From the NCBI GenBank assembly GCA_905183005.1, contig CAJJDO010000122.1, positions 223,454 to 287,453 of the forward strand: a DNA stretch of 64,000 nucleotides. Reading direction: 5' to 3'. The translations under genes were made by a program, and so were the position numbers. Under the pieces are notes generated by a model. That model was not told where the DNA came from. It did not search any database and saw nothing but the letters and a program-made list of their open reading frames with translations. Shown one piece after another: positions 1 to 12,453 of this stretch (position 1 is its first letter; each line of letters opens with the position of its first letter). The stretch comes from Paramecium pentaurelia (taxonomy: Eukaryota; Ciliophora; Oligohymenophorea; Peniculida; Parameciidae).

Positions 1-83
1 AAAAAGTCTTGGATTCACTTAGATAGGAAGAATTTAATGAATTCTATTTAATTAATTAATATTCAACATAAATACCAAAGATT

Positions 84-263
84 ATGAGTGATCTTTGGGA
101 GAGTGTGGCTGCTTGTATTATGATTGAATATGGATGGGAGGGAGTAGTTAAAATTTATGGAGAAATGTATAAACCTTTTATTTAATATGTGGTGTAGAAT
201 ATTTATACAATATATGATTACTATCAAGTAATCAATAGGAATATCTAAATTGAAAAAAATTGA
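84..263 (+). CDS. small hypothetical ORF, 59 codons
   Basis: A TGA-terminated reading frame of 59 aa begins MSDLWESVAAC and ends 25 bp before the start of the EH-domain gene. The first 35 residues have plausible composition (W, C, G, E); the second half is low-complexity I/Y/N. No domain is recognised. It could be a small gene with an undetected intron, or chance. The rest of 1-288 shows nothing else I can name; bases 1-50 may hold the 3' end of a gene lying outside the window. Confidence 0.3.
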
Positions 264-288
264 TTTTATTATTATTTTTATATAACAA

Positions 289-1859
289 ATGTCAATTTAA
301 TATACTTAAGATGAATTACTCACCTTCCAATATTTCTTTACTATTTGCGATTAGACTGTAAATATTTATAATGATGAATCTACAAGGGTTAAGGAATACT
401 TGTATAAGATGTGGTGATCAATTTTTTTAAGGCAAGTGGTTTGAATTAATAAACTTTAGGAGTAATTATTTACTTTACTAAATATAATAGGCTATATGGT
501 AAATAACATCATCTAATGGACAAACATTCACAAAAGATGAATTTTTTGCTGCTCTTAAATTAATTGCTTTAGCTTAAAATGGTTATTCTCCAGATGAAAA
601 ATTACTCTCTAAAAATATCACTTGTTCTTTACCTTAATTTCAAGGTCTTTAACCACCTAATTATGAAATCTCTCTTGAATAGTTGCAAAAATATGAAAAT
701 TATTTTCTTACTATAGATTAAGAAGGCACTTAGATAGTCTAGGGTATGTAGGCAAGAGCTTTATTTTCTAAGTCTGGGTTGAGTTTAGATTAACTAAAAG
801 AATTATGGAATCTTTGTGATATAGGAGAAAAGGGTTATTTAAATAAAGGAGAATTCATAGTTGCTTTGCATTTAGTTTAGTTATGTTCTAAATTTAAATT
901 CCCTTTACCAATCACCTTATCTGATTCTTTATTATAGATTACTAATAAATTATCCATTAATCCTAATAGAAGTAGATTGGGTTCAAATTAAAACTTAATT
1001 CCTCAATAAAGATTTGGTTCCAATTCTAATTTACTCAATTAACCTAGACCAAGATTAGGATCAAATGCTAATATTGGAATATAACCAATTTAAAATTTTC
1101 AATAGATATAATAAGTTAATTAACCGTTAAATATACCAACAAATGTGAATATGATACCAGGATATGATTAAAATGGGATAAATTAAGTGAGATAATAGGT
1201 TAATGATTCTACTTAATAAGTTTATCAAATGCAAACTTAATTAAATTAATTATATTAAAGTATTATATTTGAAAAACAAGAGGATGTAAAATAAATGTAG
1301 GTCTTGAATGATAAGTAAATAAATAATTGAATTTTAGTTTGAGACTTATATTTTCAAATTTATAAGAACAATATAAGGTTATTAATGAAGAGCTTAACAA
1401 AATTAGAATCTAAAAATAAGGATTAACTTAGTAAAATTAATAATTACAATAATAAATAGGAATATAATTATAATAAAATAAAGAATAATTTACTCAATTA
1501 TAATAGGAATAATAATAAGAATAATAATATTTATAACTTCCTTATCAAAATTTTTAAGCAATGACACAAAATTAATAATTAAGTTAACCATCTCATTAAT
1601 AAAATTTTGGATTTTAAAATACAATTGTAAAATTATATTCATTTATATTATATAGAATTATGGTAATAACAGTCCTTTACATTAAACAAATTAAATTAAG
1701 ATTCAGCCTTAATAACCAATAAATCAATTTAATGTAGATGAAATTTAAAAATAAACTGGTCTATCAAAAATTCCAGTAGGTAATTTTTTATATTTACATT
1801 TAGAGACATAAAGAAAATAAGTAACATTTGTATAACACTAAGAATAATTTCCATGGTGA
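289..1859 (+). CDS. EH-domain (Eps15-homology) endocytic adaptor-like protein, 478 aa
   Basis: Five micro-introns (358-386, 462-490, 1315-1337, 1627-1655, 1780-1803) must be removed. The product then has two EH-like domains. The first, about residues 5-90, contains FFKASGL, LGAIWQIT and FFAALKLIALAQNG. The second, about 110-195, contains ALFSKSGLSLDQLKELW and GEFIVALHL. EH domains bind NPF-type peptides in endocytic and recycling adaptors. The remainder is low-complexity Q/N/P-rich with a short coiled coil around residues 330-370. The N-terminal paired EH plus coiled-coil layout resembles Eps15/intersectin/Pan1-type scaffolds, but no ATPase or actin-binding domain is visible. Length minus introns is exactly 479 codons. 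Role in vesicle traffic is inferred from the family. Confidence 0.85.
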
Positions 1860-1894
1860 TTTTTAACAATACAATTAACAATATATAAATTTAA

Positions 1895-3170
1895 TCATTT
1901 TAGTTTTCTTGGTTTATCAGAAACATCTGAAATATTAAGTTCACTCTACATTTATTGTAGTTTATCTTCCATTCTTCCTATAACATTTTAAAATTTATAT
2001 AAAAATTATTCTTAAAATTCTCGATCAGATCTTTAACAATCATCTCCTTCATCTAAATGGAAACTATTTTTTTAAATGGTATATTCTCTTTAATTCTTTG
2101 TTTCCTTTAATTATTACTATTATAGTTAATGATTAATTTTATTATTCGTAAAAAAGGTTTTTGGTTATCTATGTGAAATAGGTTAAGTATAGATTATATT
2201 TTTATTCATAGGTTATGTATATGAAGGTTATGTATATGTAGTCTATTAGATAGATAATTAAGGCTAAATATATTATTCATATTATAAGGGTGTAGTCAAT
2301 ACCTATTATTATTATGGTTAAAATGATTATTATTTTTATTAATATGGTGTTACTATTTATTATGGAATTATCTATGATTGGATATAAGGTATATTTTTCT
2401 CATTTTAAGGTTACATTTAATTTTTATCTCTTTCAATTATTCTTTCATATTGAGAAAGTAGTTCCTTCTAATCTTTAATTACACCTTATAATTTCATAAC
2501 CTCATCTTTGTGTTATTCATATAACTAATCATACTTCAATTTCTCTTCATTGATTTTATTTGTTAATATTATATTTCTATTTTTTAATTCCATCATCTAA
2601 TCTTCAACTACCATTTATTATTAATAAAATGAATTTTAAGTATCTACTTTTTCAATTTCATTCAATTTTTCATAAGATTAAATTAATCCACTTTAATTGT
2701 CAATTATACCTTATAACTTTTTGATTTCATCATAATGTAATGATTGTTATTTTTCTAATTATTTATTAAATTCATCTCTCTATTATTTTATAGTTATATC
2801 CTTTTACAAATTTTATTATTTACTCTCATCCAATTAGATTAAGAGTTTTTCATTTTATTATTTAAGAATTGTTATCTATTCAATTTATTATTCATTAAGA
2901 AATGAAGACTCTTAATAATCCCTAATTAATTACTCATTTTCTTGCTATAAATCTAATATCAATTTCATTTTTACTTTGGTTATCATAAGATAATTGATGT
3001 ATAGTTTCTTATATTTTTTATACTTCTTATGCCCATTCTTCTTTTAAATATTATTTTTCTTGTACTTCCTGACTTGCTTCTTTGAGTTATTATTTGAGGA
3101 TATGATTTTATTACAATAGAAGTGCTAGACTCCCTTTTATTTCTTAATATTTAATCTAATAATCAGACAT
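1895..3170 (-). CDS. coiled-coil protein, 417 aa, function unknown
   Basis: One 22-nt intron (2953-2974) restores a continuous frame from ATG at 3170 to TGA at 1895. Residues about 1-260 are a long heptad-like coiled coil rich in K, E, L, Q. Around 265-330 there is a Q/Y/P-rich stretch with repeated short units of the type YTQPS/TQPM, and the C-terminal 80 residues return to charged helix. No catalytic motif is seen. The stop lies only 35 bp from the convergent EH gene's stop. A structural or ciliary role is possible but unsupported. Confidence 0.8.
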
Positions 3171-3220
3171 TAGGGATGAAAACTAATAAAATTTGAAAAT
3201 AAAATAGTTATATAATAATA

Positions 3221-4474
3221 TCATTTTTGATGATTCCCATTAGCCCTGATTGGTTTAGGCTTTTAATTTGGGCTTTTCACTTTTTATACTTTTGTTTAAG
3301 TCTTAACTTTATTAGAAGTATGTTAGATTTGTTACTTTTATTAGATGGAAGCTCTAGAATTATAAGCATTTTCTAAATTATAGATTTATTTAGATTTTCT
3401 AAATTATGCTGATTATTAAGTATCAGTCAAAAAATCTTATTTTTCAATCTTCTATGGAGATTCATTATGAAAATTAAGATTTTTATTAACATGAGATTCA
3501 CTTAAGACTTTTTTAACATCTTCATAACAAGGATTGAATATTTAATTGGTTGGAACATCTTCATTTTTTATTTGTGAAACTTAAAGTGGAATTTCAACTT
3601 ATCTTAATAAATTAGTAATAGACTTAAAAGTTGGTCTTAGAGTGGCCTTAACATTAACACAATCTTAAATTAATTGTTTAATATTATCTAAAATAAGGAA
3701 TATTAAAATAATTTTACTTGGTATTTGTAATTAATCAATAGAATGAATATAAGATGAGAAATTATCATTGAGTGTCAAATTCTTATAATCATAAATTTAT
3801 GCATCTTAAGGATGAACTCCTGTTAATAAATTAATCATAATGATTCCAAAATTAAATATAACAGCTAATTCACTATTGAATGATGGAGGACAATTAACTT
3901 TCAAAGAATTCATTACTTCTGGTGCTATCATCCAATCATTTTTAGAAACTTCATTAAAATAAAGTTATTCATAATCAGAAATTTCAGTAAATAATTATGT
4001 ATTAACAACTTTAACATGATCATCAAATTGTAGAATTTTAGAAGTACAAAATTAACAATTATTTACACCTATTTAATCCATAACTTAGAGTGCTTGAATT
4101 ATATTTAGCATAAATAATTTAACATCTTTTGGTTATTAAATTTATTGATCTGAATAATCGGCTGTTAAATATATTTTGACATAATTAGAACAAAATTCTT
4201 CTTGTTTTTATGTCTCTAAACGATTGACACTAATTAATGAAGAACAATTTGGTTAGTTTTATGATAAGACATCTTTAACAATCATTTTTTTAAGGGAATC
4301 CATTTGATCTTTATATTAGGACTCTTCTACAATAACTGTCTTTAAACATTATAATTAATTAGAAGGTCCTTTGTATACTTTGATATGTCCAAATAAAGGA
4401 TGTTATTTGATTTCTCTTATAAATGTCCATTCAGTTGAATGTGCAATACTTGGTTTGATTTATTCGTTACCCAT
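3221..4474 (-). CDS. protein kinase-like protein, probable pseudokinase, 417 aa
   Basis: The C-lobe signatures of a protein kinase are present: WMIAPEVM (APE motif), a hydrophobic subdomain IX segment with FGIIMINLLTG, and LIQDCVNVKATLRPTF (subdomain XI with its Arg). The catalytic HRD loop is replaced by a MDQIGVNNCQF-type segment and no DFG is present, so phosphotransfer is unlikely. The C-terminal tail of about 80 residues is K/Q/N-rich. A 30-nt GT..AG segment inside subdomain X (within AAATACCA..GATAATAT on the minus strand, near 3690) could be an intron of length 3n; removing it gives a slightly better kinase match, so aa length may be 407. It lies 24 bp downstream of the nucleotidase gene on the same strand. 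Confidence 0.7.
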
Positions 4475-4498
4475 TAATTTTTAATTAAATTTAATATA

Positions 4499-5500
4499 TC
4501 ATAACATGCCATAAGTTTTGGGTAAGTATTTTTCTAATAATTCTGAATGGATGCTTGATAAATTTCCATAAGGATTGTCAAATGATTTATCATTGGGATT
4601 GTATTCATAATGTTAACCAGCTAATCCAAGGAAATCTCCCTTATCATAGAATTTATGCTCTTACACCAAATGTCTTAAATAATGCTTCAGGTGCACAAAT
4701 ATCCCATTTACTCATTCCTACACCCAAACAAATAAACATGTCAGTTTAACCCTCAAGAACTGTTAGACTCTTTTTTCCTGAACCACCAACCTAATATAAT
4801 TAACAACCTAAAGATTTAATTTTCTATAATTCTTTATTAGTTAATCTATTTCTTTAAGTACATAATCTAACATTCAATGGATCAAATTAAGGTTTCTTTA
4901 ATTCTGATGGAATATTTGATATAGAATCATATGTATAAAAGACTTTTTATTATGGTTAATGACCAAAATATATTTTTGGTTTAAATTCATATGTATTTTA
5001 AGGTTCTTGTAATTTAATAAAAGGTTATGAGATAATTCCCATTAATGCTTATTTTTTATAGGAAACTCCAATTAAAGTAGTAACATTTTCATAATCTCCT
5101 TTAACAAAATCTAGTGTGCCATCTAAAGGATCAACCCAAACACATAAATCATCAATTTCATATTAAGTTCTAATAATATGATTTAAATGTGTTCTATTAA
5201 AAATATTCTCATCATATAATTAGAGATTAGTATCTGGTAAATTAATAGGTTAAGAATATGAAATGGATTCTTCTCCAATAATTGTTAACTTTGGCCTTGA
5301 TTAATTTAACAATAATACCAATGTCTATGTAATTATTAAATAATGTATGATTATGCTTAAATATCAGCAATAGTGACAGGATCATCAACACCTTTCCATT
5401 TTTAACCAATATCTGATGATAATCTGACTGAATTGATAATTTTAGCAGAATTATAGGCTAATTAAATGGCAACAGAAAAGAATTCATGAACTTTAAGCAT
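4499..5500 (-). CDS. 3'(2'),5'-bisphosphate nucleotidase / inositol monophosphatase-family phosphatase, 317 aa
   Basis: Two introns (5296-5318 and 4640-4664). All hallmarks of the Mg2+-dependent, Li+-sensitive phosphatase superfamily are visible: DDPVTIAD near residue 40, LTIIGEES (Glu metal ligand), VWVDPLDGTLDFVKG (the WVDPxDGT motif) and LGVGMSKWDICAPEAL (second metal Asp), followed by the HYEYNPND..NPYGNL tail typical of BPNT1/CysQ-type enzymes. The family hydrolyses PAP to AMP or inositol polyphosphates. The BPNT-like C-terminus favours a PAP phosphatase, but substrate is inferred. The length is usual for the family. Its start codon is only 14 bp from the start of the divergent Arp4-like gene. 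Confidence 0.88.
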
Positions 5501-5514
5501 TATTTTAATTAAAT
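5501..5514. promoter_or_regulatory. 14-bp shared intergenic between divergent start codons
   Basis: Only 14 AT-only bases (TATTTTAATTAAAT) separate the ATG of the bisphosphate nucleotidase (minus) from the ATG of the Arp4-like gene (plus). All promoter and 5' UTR function for both genes must fit here or overlap the coding sequences. Confidence 0.8.
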
Positions 5515-6584
5515 ATGAATAGTGATGAAATATTATCTGTAGTAGCTGATATTGGGAATCTTTATACTAGAGTAGGATTTACAGGAGATGATTTTCCTAG
5601 ATGGAGTACCTTTACAAAATGTACAGAAACATTTTAATTTGGTGATGAAGCTTTGGGTGTAGGAAATACATAATAAATTCTTGATATTCTATAACCATTT
5701 AATTCAGATCTTTATGAACAACTTTTATCTAAGATATATGAGAAATTATATGTATAACCTAAAGATTATAGTCTCTTATTAGCTAATAACTTTTAATCAA
5801 AATAAGATCTCTAAAAAGTGATTGAAATATTATTTGAGAGTATGGAGATTCCAAATTTCTTTACTATTAGAAATGCTGTTTTAGCTACTTTTTCAGCTGG
5901 TCGATCTACAGCATTAATATTAGATATAGGAGCCTATTCTACAACTGCATCAGCTGTACATGATGGATATACATTATTAAAAACTTAATTATAAGCACCT
6001 ATTGGAGGAGAATAACTTAATGAACCTTTTAAATAATATATTGTTGGGGAATATAATTAATTCAAAAAAACATGTTAAGCTAGAGATATTAAATAATCAC
6101 TTCTTACTTATGAAACTATTGATACTAATCCATAATATGAATTACCAGATGGTAAATTTATATCAATATAATAATCTTAATTATTAGAAATTGCAGATAA
6201 ATTATTTTATAATAATGAAAACTTTAAAGGTATTTAACATATGTTAATGGATATCATAAATAATTCTACAAATGATATTAAATAATTATTATCATCAACT
6301 GTTATTTCAACTGGTGGTTCTTCAAATATTCCAGGATTTTTAAATAAATTATAGACAACTTTATCTGCTCTAGCACCACCTATGTGTAAAGTCAAATTAG
6401 TAATGTATCCAACAAATGTATAAAATATATATATATATTAATATAGTAAAATAGATATCACTCTGTATTTATTGGAGGATCAATATTAGCTTCACTTAGT
6501 TCATTTTAATCACTTTGGGTTGCAAAAAGTGAATATTATGAATCAGGAAAATTCAGTATTATTGAAAGGAAATGTCCAAATTGA
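5515..6584 (+). CDS. actin-related protein, Arp4/BAF53-like, 346 aa
   Basis: One 29-nt intron (6418-6446). Actin-fold signatures: N-terminal VVADIGNLYTRVGFTGDDFPR, LILDIGAYSTTASAVHDGY (phosphate-2 loop), VISTGGSSNIPGF (adenosine loop) and the C-terminus FIGGSILASLSSFQSLWVAKSEYYESG ending RKCPN. The last stretch and the GDDxPR start are characteristic of Arp4/ACTL6 (INO80, SWR1, NuA4 and BAF complexes) rather than actin. At 346 residues it is shorter than actin and much shorter than fungal Arp4, so internal insertions are absent. Nuclear chromatin-remodelling role is inferred from family. The start is fixed by the 14-bp gap to the upstream divergent gene. Confidence 0.82.
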
Positions 6585-6728
6585 AAATTTATTGTATTAT
6601 TTTTAATTTCCTTTATTTTATTAATTAATTATAAATCAATAAATGATAATTGAAAATTCTTTCTCAATTTTTAAAAGTTATTGATATGTCTAAACTTAAA
6701 TAAAATTACAATAACAATTAATATATAT

Positions 6729-9700
6729 ATGATTGATTAAACTACTTACTTATTCAACTAATTAGCTACTTAATACTTGAAAGTTAATATTGAATAAAAT
6801 GTGATTATAGATCCTGAAATCCATAAAATTCTTCATCTTCTTCAGAAAAAAAGTGAGACAACCAAAATTAAAACCTTATCAGAACTCAAAACTCTATTAC
6901 CTAATAAATCATAAGAATTCTTTGATTAATTTACACCTACATTTATCAATATATATAAAAAATATGTTGATAATGAATATGAAAGAAGAGTTTTAGAATT
7001 ATCCAATCAAGTGTTATCCTTAATTTGTTAATATGGAAAATAATCCTTATCTAAGAAATTCAAGTAATTATTCCCATAATGGTTTATTATGATCAATGAT
7101 TAAAATTCTGAAGTATAAATTTATATCATTTATTTATTAGATCTCAAATACAGCTATGAATGCCTTTCAAATTGCATTTCCAACTAAAGAAAAATAAGTA
7201 TAAGCTCTCAAATATTGTAGTGATCAATACATGATTGATTTAAACATATATCTATCTCTATCTATAACTACTATCAAATAAGAAATAAATTTAGAAGATG
7301 ACAAAGCTTAATATTTATATGAGAGATTGATAGTATCAGCAATTAACTCAATTAAAACAGCTATATTATGGAATCCTGATAATAAATTTATTGAATAAAT
7401 TATGATACAACTTGATTTTACAAATCAAATTACCATTATTGTAGAATTACTCAATACTGAAAAGATAAGTATTGTAGCAACTATTATTGAAACATTACAT
7501 TTTCTATTGTCTAATGATATATCAACTCAATTTGTCCTTTATAAAAGTGATCAAATACTTAAAAAGACAATCTAACTCTTTGAATAAAAAGATATTTTAA
7601 TTGTAAGTGCATTATGGAAAGGATTTGTTATTAAATTATTCTAAAAAGTTTAATAAGATTAAATTTTAAAACTTTAAGATCTTGAAAATAAATCTTTGGA
7701 ATTAATATCTTAAGCTGGTTTTGGTGTTGGAAAATTATTTTATGATTAATTAGTTTTATTTGTATCACTTAATCCTATCTATAATGTAATCAATATTAAA
7801 AAAGAGGAACATTTTAGATACAAATTAGCTTCCATAACAAAATTATTAAATGCCATATTAAAAGGTATTACTCATGAAGATAGTAGATTATTTTCAGAAA
7901 ATTTAATAAATAGTTATTTTGAAACAATCTATTTTCTAATTTGCAAAAGTATAATTCCTTCTTTGATTTAATATAATTAATTTTTAGGATAAGTTAAAAA
8001 TATTATTGCCTAATCAATCAAGTAACTTTTACAAAATACTCTATTTAAATAAGGTGCTTAGGCATATAATCATAATCCATATTAGTATGTGCATTCAATT
8101 TTTTAATAGTTTTTAAAAATTTTAAAAGTAAAACAAGAATAATAAGAATTCTTAAATGAAATTATATAAGCTATTATGACTGAATTAAGGACTCTTAAAT
8201 TAGGTGATTATTAAGTATTTGTAACTATGGTTGAATAATTACTCAAAATTAAGAAGGAATAAAGTTCAGCCTATCAATTTGTTTAAGAATATTTGATATA
8301 TATATTTGATGAAATCTATACAAATAACGATTTCGAAAAAGGATATTTGCTTTTTGAAATCATACCAAATTCTTAAATTTAAAAAAAAAAAAACTTGGAT
8401 TAAAAGATTTATGAAATGATCAATAATTTTTTTAATTCCATTTAACTGATTTCTTCAGAAGATTTAATAAAGAAATGTGCCTAAATTAAAATATATATCT
8501 ATAATTTATAAAGAATAAATGAATAATAATTATTTGAATCTATTTTATAAAAGATAATTACTTAAGAATACAAATAAGTAATTCCAAAAGAAGAATAACA
8601 CATTTTCAAATTAAAATGGATTTGTTTACATTATTTTATAGATGCAAGTATAGATCCACAATTTTATTCAAAATATTTAACTATAAAAGATTCATAATAA
8701 GAATATAATCTTATTGAAGAATTTATTAAATATTAATAATTACAATAGAATGAAACTTTTTTGACCAAATTTTTGAGTTTATCACTTACAATAACTAATT
8801 TAAGTTAAAAAATATTCATTCCTTGTATTATTTAAAATGCTAATTAATAAATTTTAGATATTTTGAAATCAAAATATACATAAATAGGTTAATAAGTTAT
8901 CAAAAAAATAGATAAAATTTAACTTTAAATATTCGAAGAATTATCATACATTATGAATCAATTACAACCTTAGTAATTAATATTCGATGTTTTATTACAA
9001 TTATATTTATAAAATTAAAGTCATAAAGGTACTTTCCTTTATAATTTAATAAACAAAGAATATTAAAACTTATTTGTTTAATTTTTCTAAACTATTTTGC
9101 CATTAATAAAAACTGATACCTTAAATTAATATCTTGATTTCTTTACAGATATATTTAAATAACTAAATAGCCAAGATTTAATATAGTTTTTAAATTTTAA
9201 TTTTTAAAGTCCTATATCATGGAAAATCTTATCTTTAATTGAAATTTCATAGGATTACTTAAATAAAATGTATTAAAATAACTAATTACAATTATTGGCT
9301 ATATTTCTAGCTTCCAATTATTCATCCATTATGTTATATGATCATAAGTTGAAGAGATTCATATCGAATATTTTGGGAAATCAAATTATTTTAATTTTCC
9401 TACATTCTTATTAACAATAATAAACAAAAAGTTTGGATTTTATAAAGGTTCTATTCAATAACACTGAAATAGTTTATGGAATAGCTCTAAAAAACCTAAT
9501 AAAATAAATAACAATAGAGGAGACAAAGAATTAAAATAAATCAAAATAAATAGATTTATTAGCATAAATAATTGTAGAATAACTTAAAATAGCTTTGGAT
9601 ACTAAAAATGTAAATAAGTTGATATTTATGAGATAAATAATAAATGTAGATGATGTAAAGCAATAATTCTAAAATGTTTTATAGACTTATTATCAAAATA

Positions 9701-11279
9701 ATTAGATTTAATATTTGGATTTGTATACTCTTATATTAAGATAGGAAGATAATCTCATAGAATTAGAAAATCAAACAGAATTAAATTAAATAATAAAATT
9801 ACTATTTGAGATGAATTTGGAATCAAATTATGATAAAATGGTTGCTTTTGATTTTATATATATAATATGTGAAAGAAAAACAATTACACCTTTTGCTGCT
9901 TATTTAAAATAAATTATTAATTTATTTAAGTAATTATTTTAATAGAATATACCATTTAAACTATACTATTCATTTAGTATTGTATCAGCACTTTAATTGG
10001 TTAGAAAAATATTGAACTTTATAGAAGTATTTCCAATAGAATTTTAAGATTAACTAAATTTTGATTTAACAAATTCTTTATTATAATTAATTCAATTTTG
10101 TATAGATTCAAATCAAAATCCAAAATTTAAGAATGAATAGAATGATATTCTATTTATTGAATATGCAGAAACTCTATTGCTTTTTATTCAGATGAAAATA
10201 GGGCAAAAGATTGATGATAAAATATATTATCAATTATTATAATGTCCATTCATTAGTATCTAAAAAGTTGCATTTATTGCATTAAAGAATATATAAGATT
10301 ATAGTGGTTTAAGTCTTTTTTTGGATGGATTTGATATGAAAAAGGAAGAAATGAGAAGATTTAGATAATTAGATGAGGAAGATGAGGAAGATGTATAAGA
10401 TAAAATAACATTCCCTCTTGATGGTAAAATATTAACTTATTTACTTGCTTGGCTTGTTGTTTTATAGAAAAAAAATTGTATTTAATTTTAAGATAAGTAT
10501 CCTACTTATTTAAGCAGTTTGTTTTATTTGTTATAATACTTAAATGATAATGAAATAATGGCAAAGTTTAATTATAAAGAAATTTATTAATATGAATTAA
10601 ATCTAATGGAAATTTAGGATGATTAATCTGAATTATTAAAGATTATTGTAATTTCAATTTATTATTTTATTTTGAATTAATAGAATTATTTTAAGTTATG
10701 GTACAATTAAGAATGCAATCAAACATAAAAGAAATAATTAGACAATATACTTTAGATTATTAGTAAAGCAATTTATTAAAGGGAAATTGAATTTATTAAA
10801 TTAAACAAAATAGAATTACATAATGAAGGTGTTGATATTAATATTTCTAAAAATCAATAGGAAATAACAGCTACTTATAACTAAAAACTATAAATCCTTA
10901 TTTAAATTCCTATAGATTTTCCTTTAAAGCCTTTAAAAGTGAAAACTAAGAATTTAATTTAGATTAGTGAAGATAAATCATAAAACTGGAGTTTAATGAT
11001 AAGAACTATCTTATAATAAGAAAATGATATTATATTATCAGTATTAAAATTATGGAAGAAGTATATTGATGAATAATTTTATGGTATAAATCTAATTAAT
11101 AAATATTGTTAGATATTGAAGAATGTGTTGTATGTTTTTGTGTAATCAATAAGAATGGAGAATTACCAAAGATGGCTTGTAGAACATGCAAACATAAATT
11201 TCATTCTACTTGTATTTAGAAATGGTTTCATATTAGCAATAAAAGTGATTGTCCTTTATGCAGGAGTAAATTTTTATGA
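6729..11279 (+). CDS. LTN1: listerin, E3 ubiquitin ligase of ribosome quality control, 1497 aa
   Basis: Introns at 7113-7140 and 11084-11112. The N-terminus matches the listerin HEAT entry region: DPEIHKILHLLQKKSETTK, YERRVLELSNQ, QWFIMINDQNSE and NAFQIAFPTKEKQVQALKYC. The long middle is a HEAT/ARM-like helical array. The C-terminus is a listerin-type RING: ECVVCFCVI, ACRTCKHKFHSTC, QKWFHISNKSDCPLCRSKF. Listerin ubiquitinates stalled nascent chains on 60S subunits. Length is close to yeast Ltn1 (about 1560). I start at the ATG at 6729, the first in frame; an ATG at 6686 is out of frame. A run of 13 A's near 8385 is in frame and a candidate sequencing weak point. The stop is 8 bp from the stop of the convergent TPR gene. 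Confidence 0.92.
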
Positions 11280-11287
11280 TAAAGAAA

Positions 11288-12422
11288 TCATTATAATTTT
11301 TAAATTTCTTCATGATTAATCGATTATCCATTTTTGGCTGAAATTAAGATTTTTTCAGTCTATCTGTTTTTTTCAACTTTTTCAAATTTCTCTTTTTATT
11401 CTCTTTGTATATCATCTTCATCTTTATCTTATAATCTTTCAAATATTTTCTTATATAATTCTTGCTCACTTTTTGTAGTTTTGATTTATTTACATTTTTA
11501 CAAATATAATTATACTTCTGTAACATCTTCATTAGGGAATTTTTTAATAATCTGTTAAAAATATTCAAGGGCTTCACTTGTTTAACCTCTTTCAAAATGA
11601 GCTTTTGCATAAATAAAATAAGCTAAAGATGATCAGAAAATTTGTACCTTTAAAATTTTAATCCCATTCATTCATAGCTTATTTAGATGTTTCTATTGCT
11701 TTTGTATAATCTTACAATTATAAGTAACAAATAGCTTAATTAGAAAAAACCCTTGAGAGTTCAATCTAAAAAAATGTCTTTTATTCTTAAGTCATTTTAT
11801 TTTTCAAAGCTTTCGGAATTTAGCCAATTTTAGCGTAAAGAGTTTTGTAAACTTAAATAGCTTCTTAAAATTTCTTCTCTTTAAATAATTAACCAGCTTA
11901 AGGTTTCAATTATTTTACTCTTTATTATCTCTCTTCTAAAGTTAATTTTTCATTATCCTCCATCTCTTCTATATCATGTACTTCAATAATCCATATTTAA
12001 GGTTAATCTAATATATTTCTATATTTGCTCTCTATAAATTATATGATTGGAATGTCTTAACATTCATTTTCAGTTTCCAATTAAATAATTGATTTTCTCA
12101 AATTTGGATTCACTTCAAATACAGCAACCTCTTTATTTCCCATTTAATTTAAGCATAAATGTAATCCAAAAGATGATTTTTTATCATGCTTAAGCTATAT
12201 CTTTCTTATATTTTTATAATCCTTATTCAAAAGTTTTCCTTAAATTGAGTATTCCTTAATTGTGTAGCTTATTTTACAAGTCTCTGGATTGTATTAAGAT
12301 AAAGGAGGTATTGAATAAGGAGTATCCAAATATTTCCATAGTAAACCTTCATGAATGACAATCTTTTGTTTAGTACATATATCTCTAAAATCCAATATGC
12401 TATCATTGTTTTAATTTGCCAT
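11288..12422 (-). CDS. TPR protein with immunophilin/AIP-like layout, 369 aa
   Basis: One 25-nt intron (11623-11647). The C-terminal half carries three TPR units: AGQLFKEKKFQEAIQVYKTL, then FSNQAICYLQLQDYTKAIET, then FIYAKAHFERGQTSEALEYFQQI. A charged helical tail follows. The N-terminal 150 residues (IVIHEGLLWKYLD, TCKISYTIKEYSIQGKLL, FGLHLCLNQMGNKEVAVFEV) resemble a degenerate FKBP-fold domain as in AIP or FKBP6, but PPIase active-site residues are not evident. TPRs of this type usually dock Hsp90/Hsp70 C-termini, so a co-chaperone role is inferred. Divergent start 31 bp from PP1. Confidence 0.7.
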
Positions 12423-12453
12423 TTTATATTTATTATTAAAAGAAAATATCAAA
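12423..12453. promoter_or_regulatory. 31-bp divergent intergenic, TPR protein / PP1
   Basis: The two start codons are 31 bp apart, AT-rich (about 90 percent), with no recognisable element beyond A/T runs. Confidence 0.7.

Noticed and set aside
6002..6187. Short plus-strand ORF inside the actin-related gene
   Set aside because: Out-of-frame shadow of the Arp4-like protein.
11344..11610. Short ORFs on the plus strand over the TPR gene
   Set aside because: Shadows of the minus-strand TPR protein; removing its 25-nt intron gives a full-length frame with three TPR motifs.
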